Positions 8,400 to 17,830 of a stretch of 64,000 nt of DNA are shown piece after piece. The notes beneath the pieces are model-generated. The model saw nothing but the letters and a program-made list of their open reading frames with translations. It made no database searches and was not told where the DNA came from. Within the stretch, counting starts at the first letter, position 1, and the number at the start of each line of letters is the position of its first letter. This DNA comes from RDYZ01 sp964518905 (GTDB taxonomy: Bacteria; Cyanobacteriota; Cyanobacteriia; Cyanobacteriales; Geitlerinemataceae), in NCBI GenBank assembly GCA_964518905.1, contig CAZFJL010000010.1, positions 1 through 64,000 on the forward strand, written 5' to 3'. A program made the position numbers and the translations under genes.

Positions 8400-11036
8400 C
8401 TAAAAAAACGTGACCTCTCGCAGGCTGTCCGGTGAGGTATTGGTCAAAATCGCTAAGGTTTGGCCGCTTTGGGTGTCGATAATCGCGGTTGATTGATCAA
8501 TCGCAATCAGGCTGAGACGATCGTAATCGAGACCACCGATCAAATTAAACCGATCGCCCACGGGCGAAAATCCCTCGATCGTATCGCGACCCAACCCCGC
8601 CCCCAAAATCACAATATCGTCCCCGTCGCCCAGGCTCAGGATCAGCAGATCATCACCTGCGCCGCCGGACAGTTCATCATTGCCCGCACCACCGCTCAGG
8701 ATGTCGTCACCGTCTCCGCCCTCAAGCTGATCGTTGCCTCGCTGACCAAACAGCAAATCGCGACCACCGCCACCCCAGAGGAAATCATCGCCCGCCCCGC
8801 CCCACAGCAGATCGGTGGAGTTATCCCGATCGCTCTCGCCCAACAGCTTACTGGGAAAGGCGTCGCCGCTGAGGAAATCATCGCCCGATCCGCCGTAAAG
8901 CCGATCGCCACCACCGCGCCCGAGCAAGATATCGTTACCACCAAATCCATAAACATAGTCGGCGGCATCCGACGCTTGGAGTCGATCGTTGCCGTTGCTC
9001 AGGCTGACGAGATCGCTGGCGGTCAGGGTCACATCCAGGCCGAGATCGGTCGCACCATCGAGGCGATCGTCATCGACAATCTGCACCGTGAGATCGTCAA
9101 TACCCAGCGAGTCGAAACCCAAATCGGCGCTGGTGACGGTGTGAGAAAGGGTGGCGAGGCGATCGCCGGTGGGGTCGGTATCGTCGGGCGCGAAGACGGT
9201 GATCGTCTGGGGGCTATCCCAATTTTCGGGGGTAAAGGTGACGCGGCTCGGCTCGGTTTGCACGCCTGGAGATGCCGCGATCGCGATCTCAACCGCTGTC
9301 GCAGGCTGCGTACCGAGGCGGAGTTCATAGCGATCGGTGCTAGCTCCTTCAAACACACGTAGGGTTTCGGCAATATTGTTAATGACGATCGTACTATTGG
9401 GTGCTTGTAATGCCGAACGGTAGACCTCTAAAGTATTGCGAACCTGACTGGTGACGAAAACCTGCTGATTGTCGGGGCTAGCTGCCAGCCCAATTAGGCT
9501 ATCGAGACCTAGGGCAGCATCGCCAAACGAGCCTTGAAAGGTGAGCGCTCCCGTAAGTGAATCGCGATCGAAAATGGCAGAAGCTGCATCAACTTGAGCC
9601 GCCGCGTACACCGTTTGACCGTTGGGACTGACTGCCACATCCGAGACACCCCCCAGACCCTCGACACCGTTTTGACCATTTTGTAACGCCGTGCGGAAGG
9701 TGAAATCACCGGTGGTGGCGTTACGATCGAACACCGCGATCGCGTTGTCATTTGGCCCCGCAACGAATACCTGTTGACCGTCAGCACTGATATCCAGGCC
9801 AAACGCACCACCGAGGCCATCAACCCCCGCCCGGTTATCCTTGAATGACGTGCGAAACATCAGATCACCGGTGGTGACATTGCGATCGAACACCGCGATC
9901 GCATTCTCCGATCGCCCGGTTACCACCACCTGCCGACCATCCGGGCTGATCGCAACCTTCGCCGCTCCATCCAAGCCATCCACGCTACCGAAACCATCCC
10001 GCCAGGAATTGCGGCGCGTGAGATTTCCCGTTCTGGCATCGCGATCGAAGACGACCAAAGCATCCTCGAATTGCTCCGTCACAAACACCTGGTTACCATC
10101 GGGACTTACCGCCACACTGGACGCTCCCCCCAGGCTGCTCAGGCTGGTAAAGGCTTGCCGAAAGCTTAGATCGCCGGTGGCCACGTCACGATCGAGCACC
10201 GCAAAGCCATTGTCTACCTGACCCGTGACGAACACCTGCTGACCATCGGGACTCACCGCAACCCCAGACGCGCCGCCCAAACCATTGACGCTGTCTTGAT
10301 TGTCGCGTACAGTTCTCGCGAAAATGACGTCACCATTGGCCGGATAGCGATCGAAAATCGCCAATGCACTCTCGGATTGACCGGTCACAAACACCTGTCG
10401 CCCGTCGGGACTGATGGCAATGTCCGTCGCGCCTTGTAGACCATCAACACTATCAATCCCGTCCTGAAAGCTGGCATTGAGTTGTAGAGCTAACGTAGCG
10501 GTGTAGCGTTGACGGGTCGATCGCCGGAACACGCGATCGGTCTCCGATGGCCACCAGCCCGCCCCCACCGGACACGCACTCGCGCTCACCGTTGCGCCGG
10601 TGTATGCACCCAGGGTTTCGACGAAGTCCACCCCGGTATTTCCAGCGGCAACATTGCAGCTTAGTAGCGTCAGGTGGGCGTTAATCCCGGTTGCTTCAGC
10701 ATCGGCGAACCATGCCGATAACTCGGCTTTGTAGCGATCGATATTTCCCCATTTCAGCATCCCCGCCCCAAGCTGCACCCCGCCCGCATATCCGTGAGCT
10801 ACGATCGTCACCGATCGGCCACCCCCCGCCCTGACCTCCCGCCGCAAAATCTCTGAGATCTGCGCCACCCCGTCGCGCATCGAGTCCAGCACATAAGCGT
10901 TAACTCCCGGCTGTAAACCCGCGAGCAGCATGGCGAGATCGCTGACGTTTCTATCAAGAATCACCACCTCGCGCGAGACCGCCGCAGACTCGGCGATCGT
11001 GAACCCTGAAGGCATCAAGGAGATCGGGCAAACCAT
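8400..11036 (-). CDS. DUF4347 - seven-bladed propeller - RTX calcium-binding surface protein
   Basis: Large extracellular protein, probably exported by type I secretion because it ends in RTX nonapeptides (GGxGxDxLx, about 8620-8960) and has no clear signal peptide. In order: DUF4347 (near VVILDRNVSDLAMLLAGL and LLSCNVAAGNTG); seven repeats of about 52 residues, each with an SPDGQQVFVTGQ-like strand, making one propeller; a Calx-beta-like domain with TFTPENWDSPQTITV; then the RTX block. The start at 11036 is chosen because the frame upstream to 11198 is unlike the family; 11015 is a second option. It lies 127 bases upstream of the CHAT gene and shares the DUF4347/Calx/RTX plan with the giant protein at 35.6-46.3 kb. 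Its ligand is unknown. Confidence 0.88.
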   Translation of the reverse strand: MVCPISLMPSGFTIAESAAVSREVVILDRNVSDLAMLLAGLQPGVNAYVLDSMRDGVAQISEILRREVRAGGGRSVTIVAHGYAGGVQLGAGMLKWGNIDRYKAELSAWFADAEATGINAHLTLLSCNVAAGNTGVDFVETLGAYTGATVSASACPVGAGWWPSETDRVFRRSTRQRYTATLALQLNASFQDGIDSVDGLQGATDIAISPDGRQVFVTGQSESALAIFDRYPANGDVIFARTVRDNQDSVNGLGGASGVAVSPDGQQVFVTGQVDNGFAVLDRDVATGDLSFRQAFTSLSSLGGASSVAVSPDGNQVFVTEQFEDALVVFDRDARTGNLTRRNSWRDGFGSVDGLDGAAKVAISPDGRQVVVTGRSENAIAVFDRNVTTGDLMFRTSFKDNRAGVDGLGGAFGLDISADGQQVFVAGPNDNAIAVFDRNATTGDFTFRTALQNGQNGVEGLGGVSDVAVSPNGQTVYAAAQVDAASAIFDRDSLTGALTFQGSFGDAALGLDSLIGLAASPDNQQVFVTSQVRNTLEVYRSALQAPNSTIVINNIAETLRVFEGASTDRYELRLGTQPATAVEIAIAASPGVQTEPSRVTFTPENWDSPQTITVFAPDDTDPTGDRLATLSHTVTSADLGFDSLGIDDLTVQIVDDDRLDGATDLGLDVTLTASDLVSLSNGNDRLQASDAADYVYGFGGNDILLGRGGGDRLYGGSGDDFLSGDAFPSKLLGESDRDNSTDLLWGGAGDDFLWGGGGRDLLFGQRGNDQLEGGDGDDILSGGAGNDELSGGAGDDLLILSLGDGDDIVILGAGLGRDTIEGFSPVGDRFNLIGGLDYDRLSLIAIDQSTAIIDTQSGQTLAILTNTSPDSLREVTFF

Positions 11037-11266
11037 AAAGAAAAATGCTATCGAACATAAGTAGATTTGATTTAGCTTAGAACAATTTGATTTCGGATTT
11101 CGTAGCGCAGACCTCTCATCGTGGAGATCAGGGAGATGGGCGGTTTTTCGGACTCGATCGCGTTCAAAAGCTGGACTATAACTAGGAGAAGCGCACAATA
11201 TCGGCTCGACTCGGCTCGACCCGCACCAAACGCATAGATCCCATCAAATATCAGGAGATAAAAACC

Positions 11267-11758
11267 ATGCCGGGATTCGGAGACATGATGCAAAAAGCTT
11301 TCTACTTAGGGGTGGGTTTGGCGTCCTATGCCAGTGAACAGGCGAGTGGTCGCTTTGGTGAACTACAGGAGCGGGCTCAAAAATTAGCCGATGAGCTGGT
11401 CGCACGGGGCGAAATGACGGCAGAGGAAGCGCGGCGCTTTGTTGATGATGTGATGCAGCAGGGAAAGGAAGCGGCATCGCAAGCGATGGATCAAGCAACT
11501 CAGGCGGCATCGCAAGTCGATCGCGCGGCCTCCTCAGCAAGCCAGAATGCAACGCGTTCGGCGGATATCCCGAAAGAGCCGCGCCGCATTGAAATCCTGG
11601 ATGATGACGAAGATCCCACGCCGCCTACTGCTACGAATACGACGTCGAAGCATCCATCGTCCTCCCCAGAAATCACGCCGGAGACCTCAATTGGCGATCT
11701 TCATGATCAAGTAGCAGTTTTGAAGGAAGAGCTAAAGCGGCTGCGACGTGATGCGTGA
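11267..11758 (+). CDS. Phasin-like protein (polyhydroxyalkanoate granule family)
   Basis: A 163-residue, mostly helical, Ala/Gln-rich protein. The N-terminal part (MMQKAFYLGVGLASYASEQ, then ELVARGEMTAEEARRFVDDV) matches the phasin/PhaI-like family that coats polyhydroxyalkanoate granules or acts as a small scaffold. The middle has ASQAMDQATQAASQ-type coiled-coil repeats, and a short C-terminal helix (DQVAVLKEELKRLR) could oligomerise. A strong AGGAG at 11253-11257 lies nine bases before the ATG. No PHA synthase gene is in the window, so granule binding is inferred from family only. It is divergent from the RTX gene and is followed 77 bases on by the next gene. Confidence 0.75.
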   Translation: MPGFGDMMQKAFYLGVGLASYASEQASGRFGELQERAQKLADELVARGEMTAEEARRFVDDVMQQGKEAASQAMDQATQAASQVDRAASSASQNATRSADIPKEPRRIEILDDDEDPTPPTATNTTSKHPSSSPEITPETSIGDLHDQVAVLKEELKRLRRDA

Positions 11759-11835
11759 TCGCGAAACCTACAGCTAACGGGATCGACGATTAAGATAGAG
11801 CGAGATAGAGAGTATCCCGCTAAACGAGGGCAGCC

Positions 11836-12414
11836 ATGAACGACTGGTTTGACGAGTTACAGCAACAGTTACGGCAGACGATCGATCAGGTTGCCTCTGA
11901 GGTTGAACAGCAGTTTGAGCAGCAGTTCGATGACACGATCGATCAGGTCGATCGTTGGCTCATCGAGACGCTAGAGGAAATCGACACGGCAGCATCGGAG
12001 TTCGCTCACCAAGTGGAGCCGCTGATCCCGCCGGAGGTTCGCCACGCCTGGGATGAGCTGGAAGTATGGCTAGAGGAGTGCGATCAGGCGATTGATCTAT
12101 CTATCGATGCACTCATCGATGTTTTGCTTGATCTAAGAGAAGACGAAACGGGCGAAGAGGATAGCGAGTCGGGCGATCGTGACCCGTCTAACTCCCGATC
12201 AAACTCGCCCTTCGATCCCCCCGATTACGAAAATGATCCGAACTGGTTCGTGCCGCTGTCCCACGTGCGACCAACCGCCAAACAGTATCCCGCCTGTCAG
12301 GGCTGCCAGCACTATCACGGCTATCGCTACGGCGAACACTTGCTGGTGTGCGCGATGCATCCCTACGGTTGGGAAGACGAGGAGTGTCCCGACTGGGAGG
12401 GCGATCGTGTGTAG
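11836..12414 (+). CDS. Conserved cyanobacterial protein with C-terminal Cys/His cluster
   Basis: 192 residues of unknown function. The first 100 are acidic and helical, with amphipathic Gln/Glu repeats (LQQQLRQTIDQVASEVEQQF) that suggest a coiled coil. A disordered acidic linker follows. The C-terminus holds CQGCQHYHGYRYGEH, then CAMHPYGWEDEECPDW: four cysteines and several histidines that look like a small metal-binding knuckle. It follows the phasin-like gene in the same direction and may share its transcript. Similar proteins are, to my knowledge, widespread in cyanobacteria and unnamed. Confidence 0.8.
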   Translation: MNDWFDELQQQLRQTIDQVASEVEQQFEQQFDDTIDQVDRWLIETLEEIDTAASEFAHQVEPLIPPEVRHAWDELEVWLEECDQAIDLSIDALIDVLLDLREDETGEEDSESGDRDPSNSRSNSPFDPPDYENDPNWFVPLSHVRPTAKQYPACQGCQHYHGYRYGEHLLVCAMHPYGWEDEECPDWEGDRV

Positions 12415-12727
12415 TTCTGTATCAATCAGCGAAATGATCGCGAACGACACTTTGCCGCGAGATAACTGCAATAACATTCTGATCGATCGAGACAACTCGA
12501 TGAACCCCCCAGCGATTAGGATGCGAGATTGTCTGATTAAAACTTTTTAACTAATCCTCTTCGTTTAGGACGAGATTGGGATTTTTCCCGATAACTCGCC
12601 TTCTTCTTGAATGAGCCATCATGAATCTACGTCCCGCGATCACGGGCTTCCTGTTAATTTGGGAAAATCCGAGCCGCATGTGCGCTCAGTTCCTAGTTCG
12701 CAGACTTCTTCCAAAGGAAATAGCAGG

Positions 12728-13540
12728 ATGAATCATTCGTCTAAACCAGAGGATGAACGCTCTCGACCCGAATTGCTGGCGGAACTGCGACAGTTAAAGC
12801 ATCAGATTGTGAAGATGGAGCAAGAGCAATCCGATCTCAGGATCATGCATGACATGGTTGTGCAACATGCTGACGAGATTGAAATCGAACTGCAACGACG
12901 CTACAACGAACTCCAAGACCGCAACAACAAGATTAGTCAGCTCAATCAACAGCTCGAAGCTGCCCAGCGAGAACTAGAGCACCTGGTTCGCATTGACCCG
13001 CTGACCCAGCTCGCCAATCGGCGTTATCTCGATGCGACGCTTGAGCGGGAGTGGTTGCGTTTGGGGCGCGATCGCAAGCCCCTTTCGTTGCTCATGGCCG
13101 ATATCGATTTTTTCAAGCCCTACAACGACTCCTACGGTCATCCGGCTGGCGACCAATGTTTAATCGAGGTCGCGCAAGTTTTTCTCGCGGCAGTGCGTCG
13201 GTCAGACGATGTGGTCGCACGCTACGGCGGGGAGGAAATCGCCATTGTGCTGCCCAATACGGATGAACATGGTGCGATCGCGGTTGCCCAAAACTTGATC
13301 GCACTGCTAGCCGCAAAGCAAATCCCCCATCGAGCCTCGCCGGTCTGTGATTACGTCACAGTTTCGATCGGCATCTCGACCCTGATTCCGGATCTGAAGT
13401 CTGGCGTCGAGATGCTATTAAACCAAGCTGATACGGCGCTTTACCACACTAAGATGAAGACCCGCAATGGTTTTAGTGTGTACCAGGCCGACACGCTATC
13501 CAAGACGGATTTAACGCAAGAGACAGAAGGCGATCGGTGA
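12728..13540 (+). CDS. Diguanylate cyclase (coiled coil - GGDEF)
   Basis: Makes c-di-GMP from two GTP. The ATG at 12728 has AAAGGAAA eight bases upstream; the frame is open to an ATG at 12611, but that stretch lacks family features. The protein has about 270 residues. The N-terminal half is a long coiled coil (LAELRQLKHQIVKMEQEQSD, then DRNNKISQLNQQLEAAQ) with no recognised sensor domain. The C-terminal half is GGDEF: DPLTQLANRRYLD, DIDFFKPYNDSYGHPAGD, and the active-site loop RYGGEEIAI. An RSDD sequence five residues before GGEEI preserves the RxxD inhibitory site, so product feedback is expected. It is monocistronic, with a strong terminator after it. Confidence 0.92.
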   Translation: MNHSSKPEDERSRPELLAELRQLKHQIVKMEQEQSDLRIMHDMVVQHADEIEIELQRRYNELQDRNNKISQLNQQLEAAQRELEHLVRIDPLTQLANRRYLDATLEREWLRLGRDRKPLSLLMADIDFFKPYNDSYGHPAGDQCLIEVAQVFLAAVRRSDDVVARYGGEEIAIVLPNTDEHGAIAVAQNLIALLAAKQIPHRASPVCDYVTVSIGISTLIPDLKSGVEMLLNQADTALYHTKMKTRNGFSVYQADTLSKTDLTQETEGDR

Positions 13541-13592
13541 TCACCGTGATGAATCACATCGAGTTATCAACTTTCTTATTCCGCTCAGGCCA

Positions 13593-13628
13593 TAAAAAAT
13601 CTCATAGCGATCGCTATGAGATTTTTTA
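13593..13628. terminator. Perfect 36-bp palindromic terminator built on HIP1
   Basis: Each 18-base arm is the exact reverse complement of the other. The centre is GCGATCGC and the outer parts are A6 and T6 runs. It lies between the convergent diguanylate cyclase and pdhC genes and should stop transcription from both sides. Confidence 0.88.
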
Positions 13629-13670
13629 GCAACAGAGGCTTAACCTAAGCCGTAATCATCGCAACTGCGC

Positions 13671-14984
13671 TTAGAGCGTCAGTGAAGCCGTTTCGTTTTC
13701 GATCGTATCGGCGAGATCTTTCAGGAAGGCCGCAGCATCCGCACCGTAGATATTGCGGTGATCACAGGTGATATTCACCGTCATTTGACGGCTAACGCCG
13801 AGCGTACCGTCAGCATTGGCGACCACCGTCGGTTTCGAGGCTCCGATCGCCAGGATCGACCCTTGACCGGGCGGCAAGATTGCATCAAAGCTATCGACGC
13901 CAAACATGCCCAGATTCGAGATCGTGAACGTACCGCTGTTGTATTCGTCCGGCTGAAGCTGTTTCGTGCGCGATCGGGCGACCAGATCCTTCCAGGTGCG
14001 CGACAGCGAGTAGATATCCTGCTGATCGGCGGCTTTCAGTACCGGCGTGATCAAACCGCCATCGGGCATCGTCACCGCCATCGCGATGTTAATCCCGTCG
14101 GGGTAGCGGATGCCTTCGGAGCTGTAGCTCGTATTCAGCAACGGATGGGCGACCAGGGTATCGGCCACGGCTTTCGCCAGCAACGCCGACATGGTGACGC
14201 CCTTGGGCTTGATTTTTTTGTAGAGCGCGTCGAGGGCATCGGTGGCGATCGTGTAGCTCGCGCGGAACACCGGCACGCCGAGGCTGACATTCATGTTGTC
14301 AGTAACGACGCGCTGCATAGTGGTCAGCGGCGTCAGTTGCGCAACGGGGACATTCAGCGCAACATCAGCCGCCGTGGCAGGTGTTGCAGACGCGAGCGGC
14401 GCAGCGCTGAAGGCCGCCGGAACCGTAGATAACGGCGCTTGCACTGCAACGGGGACTGTCGGGGTTTTACCGGCGGCAAGCTGCACATCATCGGCCACGA
14501 TGCGACCATGAGGGCCGCTACCGTTCACCGTGGTGAGGTCAACCTTGAGGGATTTGGCGAGCTTGCGGGCGCGGGGTGAAACGATGACGCGACCGCTAGC
14601 GGCGGAAGGTGCAGTAGCGGCGGGAGCTTCGGCAGGAACGGCAGACGCAGACGGTACTGCCGGTTCTGGCGCGGCGGTTGCGGCGGGTGCGGCACTGCCG
14701 GAACTGAGCGCCGCTGCTTTTTGCTTGGCCTCTTCGATTTCCGCTTCGGTTTCCGCTAAGAGCGCGATCGGAGCGCCGACCGTTGCCGTGCCGCCTGCCG
14801 GTACAACGATCGCGGCCAACGTTCCGGCATAAAACGATTCGACGTCCATATCGGCTTTATCCGATTCGACCACGACCACCGTTTCACCTTTTTCGATCTG
14901 GTCTCCCGGCTCTTTCGTCCAAGAGACGATCTTGCCCTCGGTCATGGTGGAACTGAGAGCAGGCATAAAGACTTCGTGGATCAT
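13671..14984 (-). CDS. pdhC: Dihydrolipoamide acetyltransferase, E2 of pyruvate dehydrogenase
   Basis: Core subunit that transfers the acetyl group to CoA within the cytoplasmic pyruvate dehydrogenase complex. 437 residues: an N-terminal lipoyl domain with Lys43 in VESDKADMDVESF; an Ala/Pro-rich hinge; the peripheral-subunit-binding domain (SPRARKLAKSLKVDL, then GPHGRIVADDV); and the catalytic domain ending in DHRNIYGADAAAFLKDL with His409. Most E2 proteins have HxxxDG here. A Tyr in place of Asp is, as far as I recall, typical of cyanobacterial and plastid E2, so it is not a defect. Start ATG at 14984. It is convergent with the diguanylate cyclase. Confidence 0.95.
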   Translation of the reverse strand: MIHEVFMPALSSTMTEGKIVSWTKEPGDQIEKGETVVVVESDKADMDVESFYAGTLAAIVVPAGGTATVGAPIALLAETEAEIEEAKQKAAALSSGSAAPAATAAPEPAVPSASAVPAEAPAATAPSAASGRVIVSPRARKLAKSLKVDLTTVNGSGPHGRIVADDVQLAAGKTPTVPVAVQAPLSTVPAAFSAAPLASATPATAADVALNVPVAQLTPLTTMQRVVTDNMNVSLGVPVFRASYTIATDALDALYKKIKPKGVTMSALLAKAVADTLVAHPLLNTSYSSEGIRYPDGINIAMAVTMPDGGLITPVLKAADQQDIYSLSRTWKDLVARSRTKQLQPDEYNSGTFTISNLGMFGVDSFDAILPPGQGSILAIGASKPTVVANADGTLGVSRQMTVNITCDHRNIYGADAAAFLKDLADTIENETASLTL

Positions 14985-15392
14985 AGGGAGACTTCTCGCA
15001 CTCTACGCTGGGATTGTTCTGTATTGAGGTTGGTCTAAAAAGACGTGCCGGGTCTCGGCAAAGGGCTACGCTATGCGCGATCGTCATGATCGAGCGGAGA
15101 GGCGCGATCGCCACGCAAAAAACGAGCCCAAAACCACCCGATCAACAAGCGTGATCGAGCCGGTTTGAAACACCTCAAGATACCATGCACACGGTCTCTG
15201 CTGATATGGAAAATCGGTGACGATCGTGCTTCGATCGCAACCCAACCGACGGTTTAGAAGTTCGACTTCTCACATTGTCCCGCGATTTGGAATAGCGACG
15301 GCTCGTTACAGGAGTCGAACTTCTGCGTCAGTCCTGGCTGGATTCGTTGGATACGATCTTAATCTGGTCTCGCTCCGACACAGAGCATGGGT
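14985..15392. other. Intergenic stretch between pdhC and nnr
   Basis: No gene is supported here. The interval should hold the pdhC promoter (minus strand) and the end of nnr. It contains a separated inverted repeat, AGAAGTTCGACT at about 15256-15267 and AGTCGAACTTCT at about 15312-15323, related in sequence to the 33-bp hairpins at 1457 and 29003. Confidence 0.6.
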
Positions 15393-17045
15393 TTAGTCGG
15401 CAACACTTTCCGCGATCGCCCGGTTGATAAACTCTGCCAACGTCGTACCATCGACGCCCAACTGCGATCGCACCTGTGCCGCCCGTCGTCCGCCCTCCGC
15501 GTGCCACCAGGTCGCCGCCGCCACGGTTTCAACGAGATCGCGTCCCTGCCGTGCTGCCGTCGCCACCATGCCTCCCATCAATCCCGTCAGCACATCGCCG
15601 GAGCCGCCCCGCGCCAGTCCCGGCGTCCCCGCGTCGATCAGCGTGACGGGTCGATCGGGAGCGGCGACAATCGGGCGTGCGCCTTTGTGAACGATAATCA
15701 TGCGGCGTTGCTGGGCGGCTTTGCGGATTAGATCGATCGAGGCGTGATCGGCTTGGTGACCAAAGAGGCGACGAAATTCGCCGGGATGGGGCGTCAGGAT
15801 CGTGGGCGCGTTGCGGGTGAGAAACGAGGGCGGCAGGGTTGCCAAAATATTGAGGGCATCGGCGTCGAGAATCAGCGGGCGATGTTTAACGATGAGCTGC
15901 TGAATCAGGCCAACTGGTTCTGGTGTGAGACCACAACCGCAGGCGATCGCGTCGAATTTGCCCCAGATCGTTTCATCGTTAAAGTCATCGGGCAGCATGG
16001 CGATCGCGCCGTCGTCGGTTTCACGAGCCGCCATGATTACAGCTTCGGGCAACTGCGCGGCAATGATCGGCTTAAGCGATCGCGGTACAACGATCGACAA
16101 CATCCCGACCCCGCTCGCCCGTGCGCCCAGTCCCGCCAACATCGCCGCCCCGATGTAGCGCTGCGAGCCGCAAATCAGCAGTAAATGACCCTCTTTGTAT
16201 TTATGCGTCAGGGGCGATCGGGGTAGACCCAGGGCAGCGATCGCGTCGGTTTGCGTATAGCGACGCTGGGGCAGACCGTCGGGAAACACGGCGGCGATAT
16301 CGTCCGATCGTAGGCCAAACGGCAGCAGTTCCACGCGACCGATATAGGGCTGGGCGGCGTCGCAGAGTAAACCGAGCTTGCGTAACCCGAGGCAAAGCGT
16401 CACGTCAGCGCGAAAGGCGATTCCTGCGGCTTCGATCGCGGCTTCTAGCCCCAGATTGACGGGAGGATCGGTCGCGCGAATCACGTCACCGTGGTCTGTG
16501 TGAATCCCCGTCGGAAGATCGATCGCAACCCGTAGGGTTTGGCTCGTATCGGCCTGATTGACTCGTTCAATCACGGTTGCCAACTCGCCGGTAATCGCGC
16601 GGGTTTGACCGAAGCCAAACAGACCATCGACGATCGCGACACTGCGATCGATCTGCCGATCGAGATCCTGAAGCGTCTCAATCCGGGGAATCGCGAGATA
16701 GTCGGCAAAATTTGCGTGTTGCTGCGTCAGCGGTTTGAGGCGTGTAAACGGCTGATAAATCGCGATCGCATACCCGCGTAACCACAGCTCTCGCGCCACC
16801 ACCAGCGCATCGCCGCCATTGTGACCCGGCCCCGCCAGCACTAAAATCTCGCGAGATCCCAAACCTGCCGTATCGTCCACCAATTCCACGAGTCGAACCG
16901 CGATCGCCGTCGCCGCCTTTTCCATCAGCGCCGCCACCGGCATCCCCCCATCAAACCAGCGCTGTTCGATCGCCTGCATCTCCGCCGCCGTCACCAGCGC
17001 CGACGCGATCGCCGGGTCGTATTCAATCATGGCTTTCTCGATCAT
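15393..17045 (-). CDS. nnr: Bifunctional NAD(P)H-hydrate epimerase/dehydratase
   Basis: Repairs damaged NAD(P)H hydrates. The N-terminal half epimerises the R and S hydrates (GPGHNGGDALVVARELWLRG binds the nucleotide). The C-terminal half is the ADP- or ATP-dependent dehydratase (LTPHPGEFRRLFG, then GTPGLARGGSGDVLTGLMGG). About 550 residues, the usual size of the fused enzyme. Several starts are possible within 18 bases (GTG 17048, ATG 17045, ATG 17030); 17045 is given. It stands alone on the minus strand after pdhC, with over 400 bases between them. Confidence 0.94.
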   Translation of the reverse strand: MIEKAMIEYDPAIASALVTAAEMQAIEQRWFDGGMPVAALMEKAATAIAVRLVELVDDTAGLGSREILVLAGPGHNGGDALVVARELWLRGYAIAIYQPFTRLKPLTQQHANFADYLAIPRIETLQDLDRQIDRSVAIVDGLFGFGQTRAITGELATVIERVNQADTSQTLRVAIDLPTGIHTDHGDVIRATDPPVNLGLEAAIEAAGIAFRADVTLCLGLRKLGLLCDAAQPYIGRVELLPFGLRSDDIAAVFPDGLPQRRYTQTDAIAALGLPRSPLTHKYKEGHLLLICGSQRYIGAAMLAGLGARASGVGMLSIVVPRSLKPIIAAQLPEAVIMAARETDDGAIAMLPDDFNDETIWGKFDAIACGCGLTPEPVGLIQQLIVKHRPLILDADALNILATLPPSFLTRNAPTILTPHPGEFRRLFGHQADHASIDLIRKAAQQRRMIIVHKGARPIVAAPDRPVTLIDAGTPGLARGGSGDVLTGLMGGMVATAARQGRDLVETVAAATWWHAEGGRRAAQVRSQLGVDGTTLAEFINRAIAESVAD

Positions 17046-17830
17046 CACCTAACAATATCCAAGCACCGCGAGCTTAAACCAAAGATAAAGTGGGCGGCAA
17101 TTGGCCAACGTTGGCCGTCGTGTTCTAGACGGGTTAGGCACGGGACCACAGTATCGGGAGAAACGCAAACCTTGCAGGCTGGGTTGATGAACGAGACCCA
17201 ACAGCCGTCAGGCATTGCGGATTCTGTTGAATTCTGCGATACGCAACCCCGCCGACGAGTTCAGACGGCTTCTCGGCCATCTCTAATTTTTATTCCTATA
17301 CTCAAGGCGAAAATTCCTGCTCAACAACATTGGTTCAGTATTATGAGTAACCCAAGCAAAGCATTGACGGTAATGTTGAAAAAATGATCGATTAAGCTGA
17401 TGAATATAAAATCTCTCAAAGTTGGGAGAATCCCACGGATGCGAATCTCAACAATTTCAGGTTTATTGAGAGCTCTCAAAAGTCGTATTTGCAATGGGTT
17501 TAGAGACTTGATTGATGTGCAAAAAATAATCTGTGATGTCAAGCTGCAAAAGTGGGATGCTCCCCAAATCTTAAATCTCTGGGAGCATCCCGTTTATGCA
17601 ACTTGCCCCCTCATCCCCCAGCCCCTTCTCCCAAAAAAGGGAGAAGGGGAGAAGGGGAGACCGATTCAAAGTCCCTCTCCCAACTTGGGAGAGGGATTTA
17701 GGGTGAGGGTGACACAAATGGGATGCTCCCAAATCTCTTCTATGCCAAAGTTTATTTTTGTTACCTTAGACTACTGAACAAACAGAAACTTCGATACCTT
17801 ATACATAAGTCATAAATCCTCTGCAATTAG
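17046..17830. other. AT-rich intergenic region with repeats
   Basis: About 785 bases with no convincing gene; the short open frames here have no recognisable family features. It is visibly more AT-rich than the surroundings and nearly free of GCGATCGC. It holds the G-rich repeat at 17605-17710 and two copies of a GGGATGCTCCC/GGGAGCATCCC sequence (around 17552-17592 and 17720), which can pair with each other. Confidence 0.6.
17605..17710. repeat. Dispersed C/G-rich repeat array with hairpins
   Basis: It begins CCCCCTCATCCCCCAGCCCC and contains the hairpin TTCTCCC/GGGAGAA. After GAAGGGGA repeats comes a second hairpin, CCCTCTCCCAACTTGGGAGAGGG (17673-17695). The last 25 bases are identical to window positions 8-32. 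This is the type of repeat often found between cyanobacterial genes. Confidence 0.75.

Noticed and set aside
17172..17777. Two short plus-strand frames after nnr
   Set aside because: They cover repeats and AT-rich DNA; the products have no domain and the second runs through the C/G-rich repeat.
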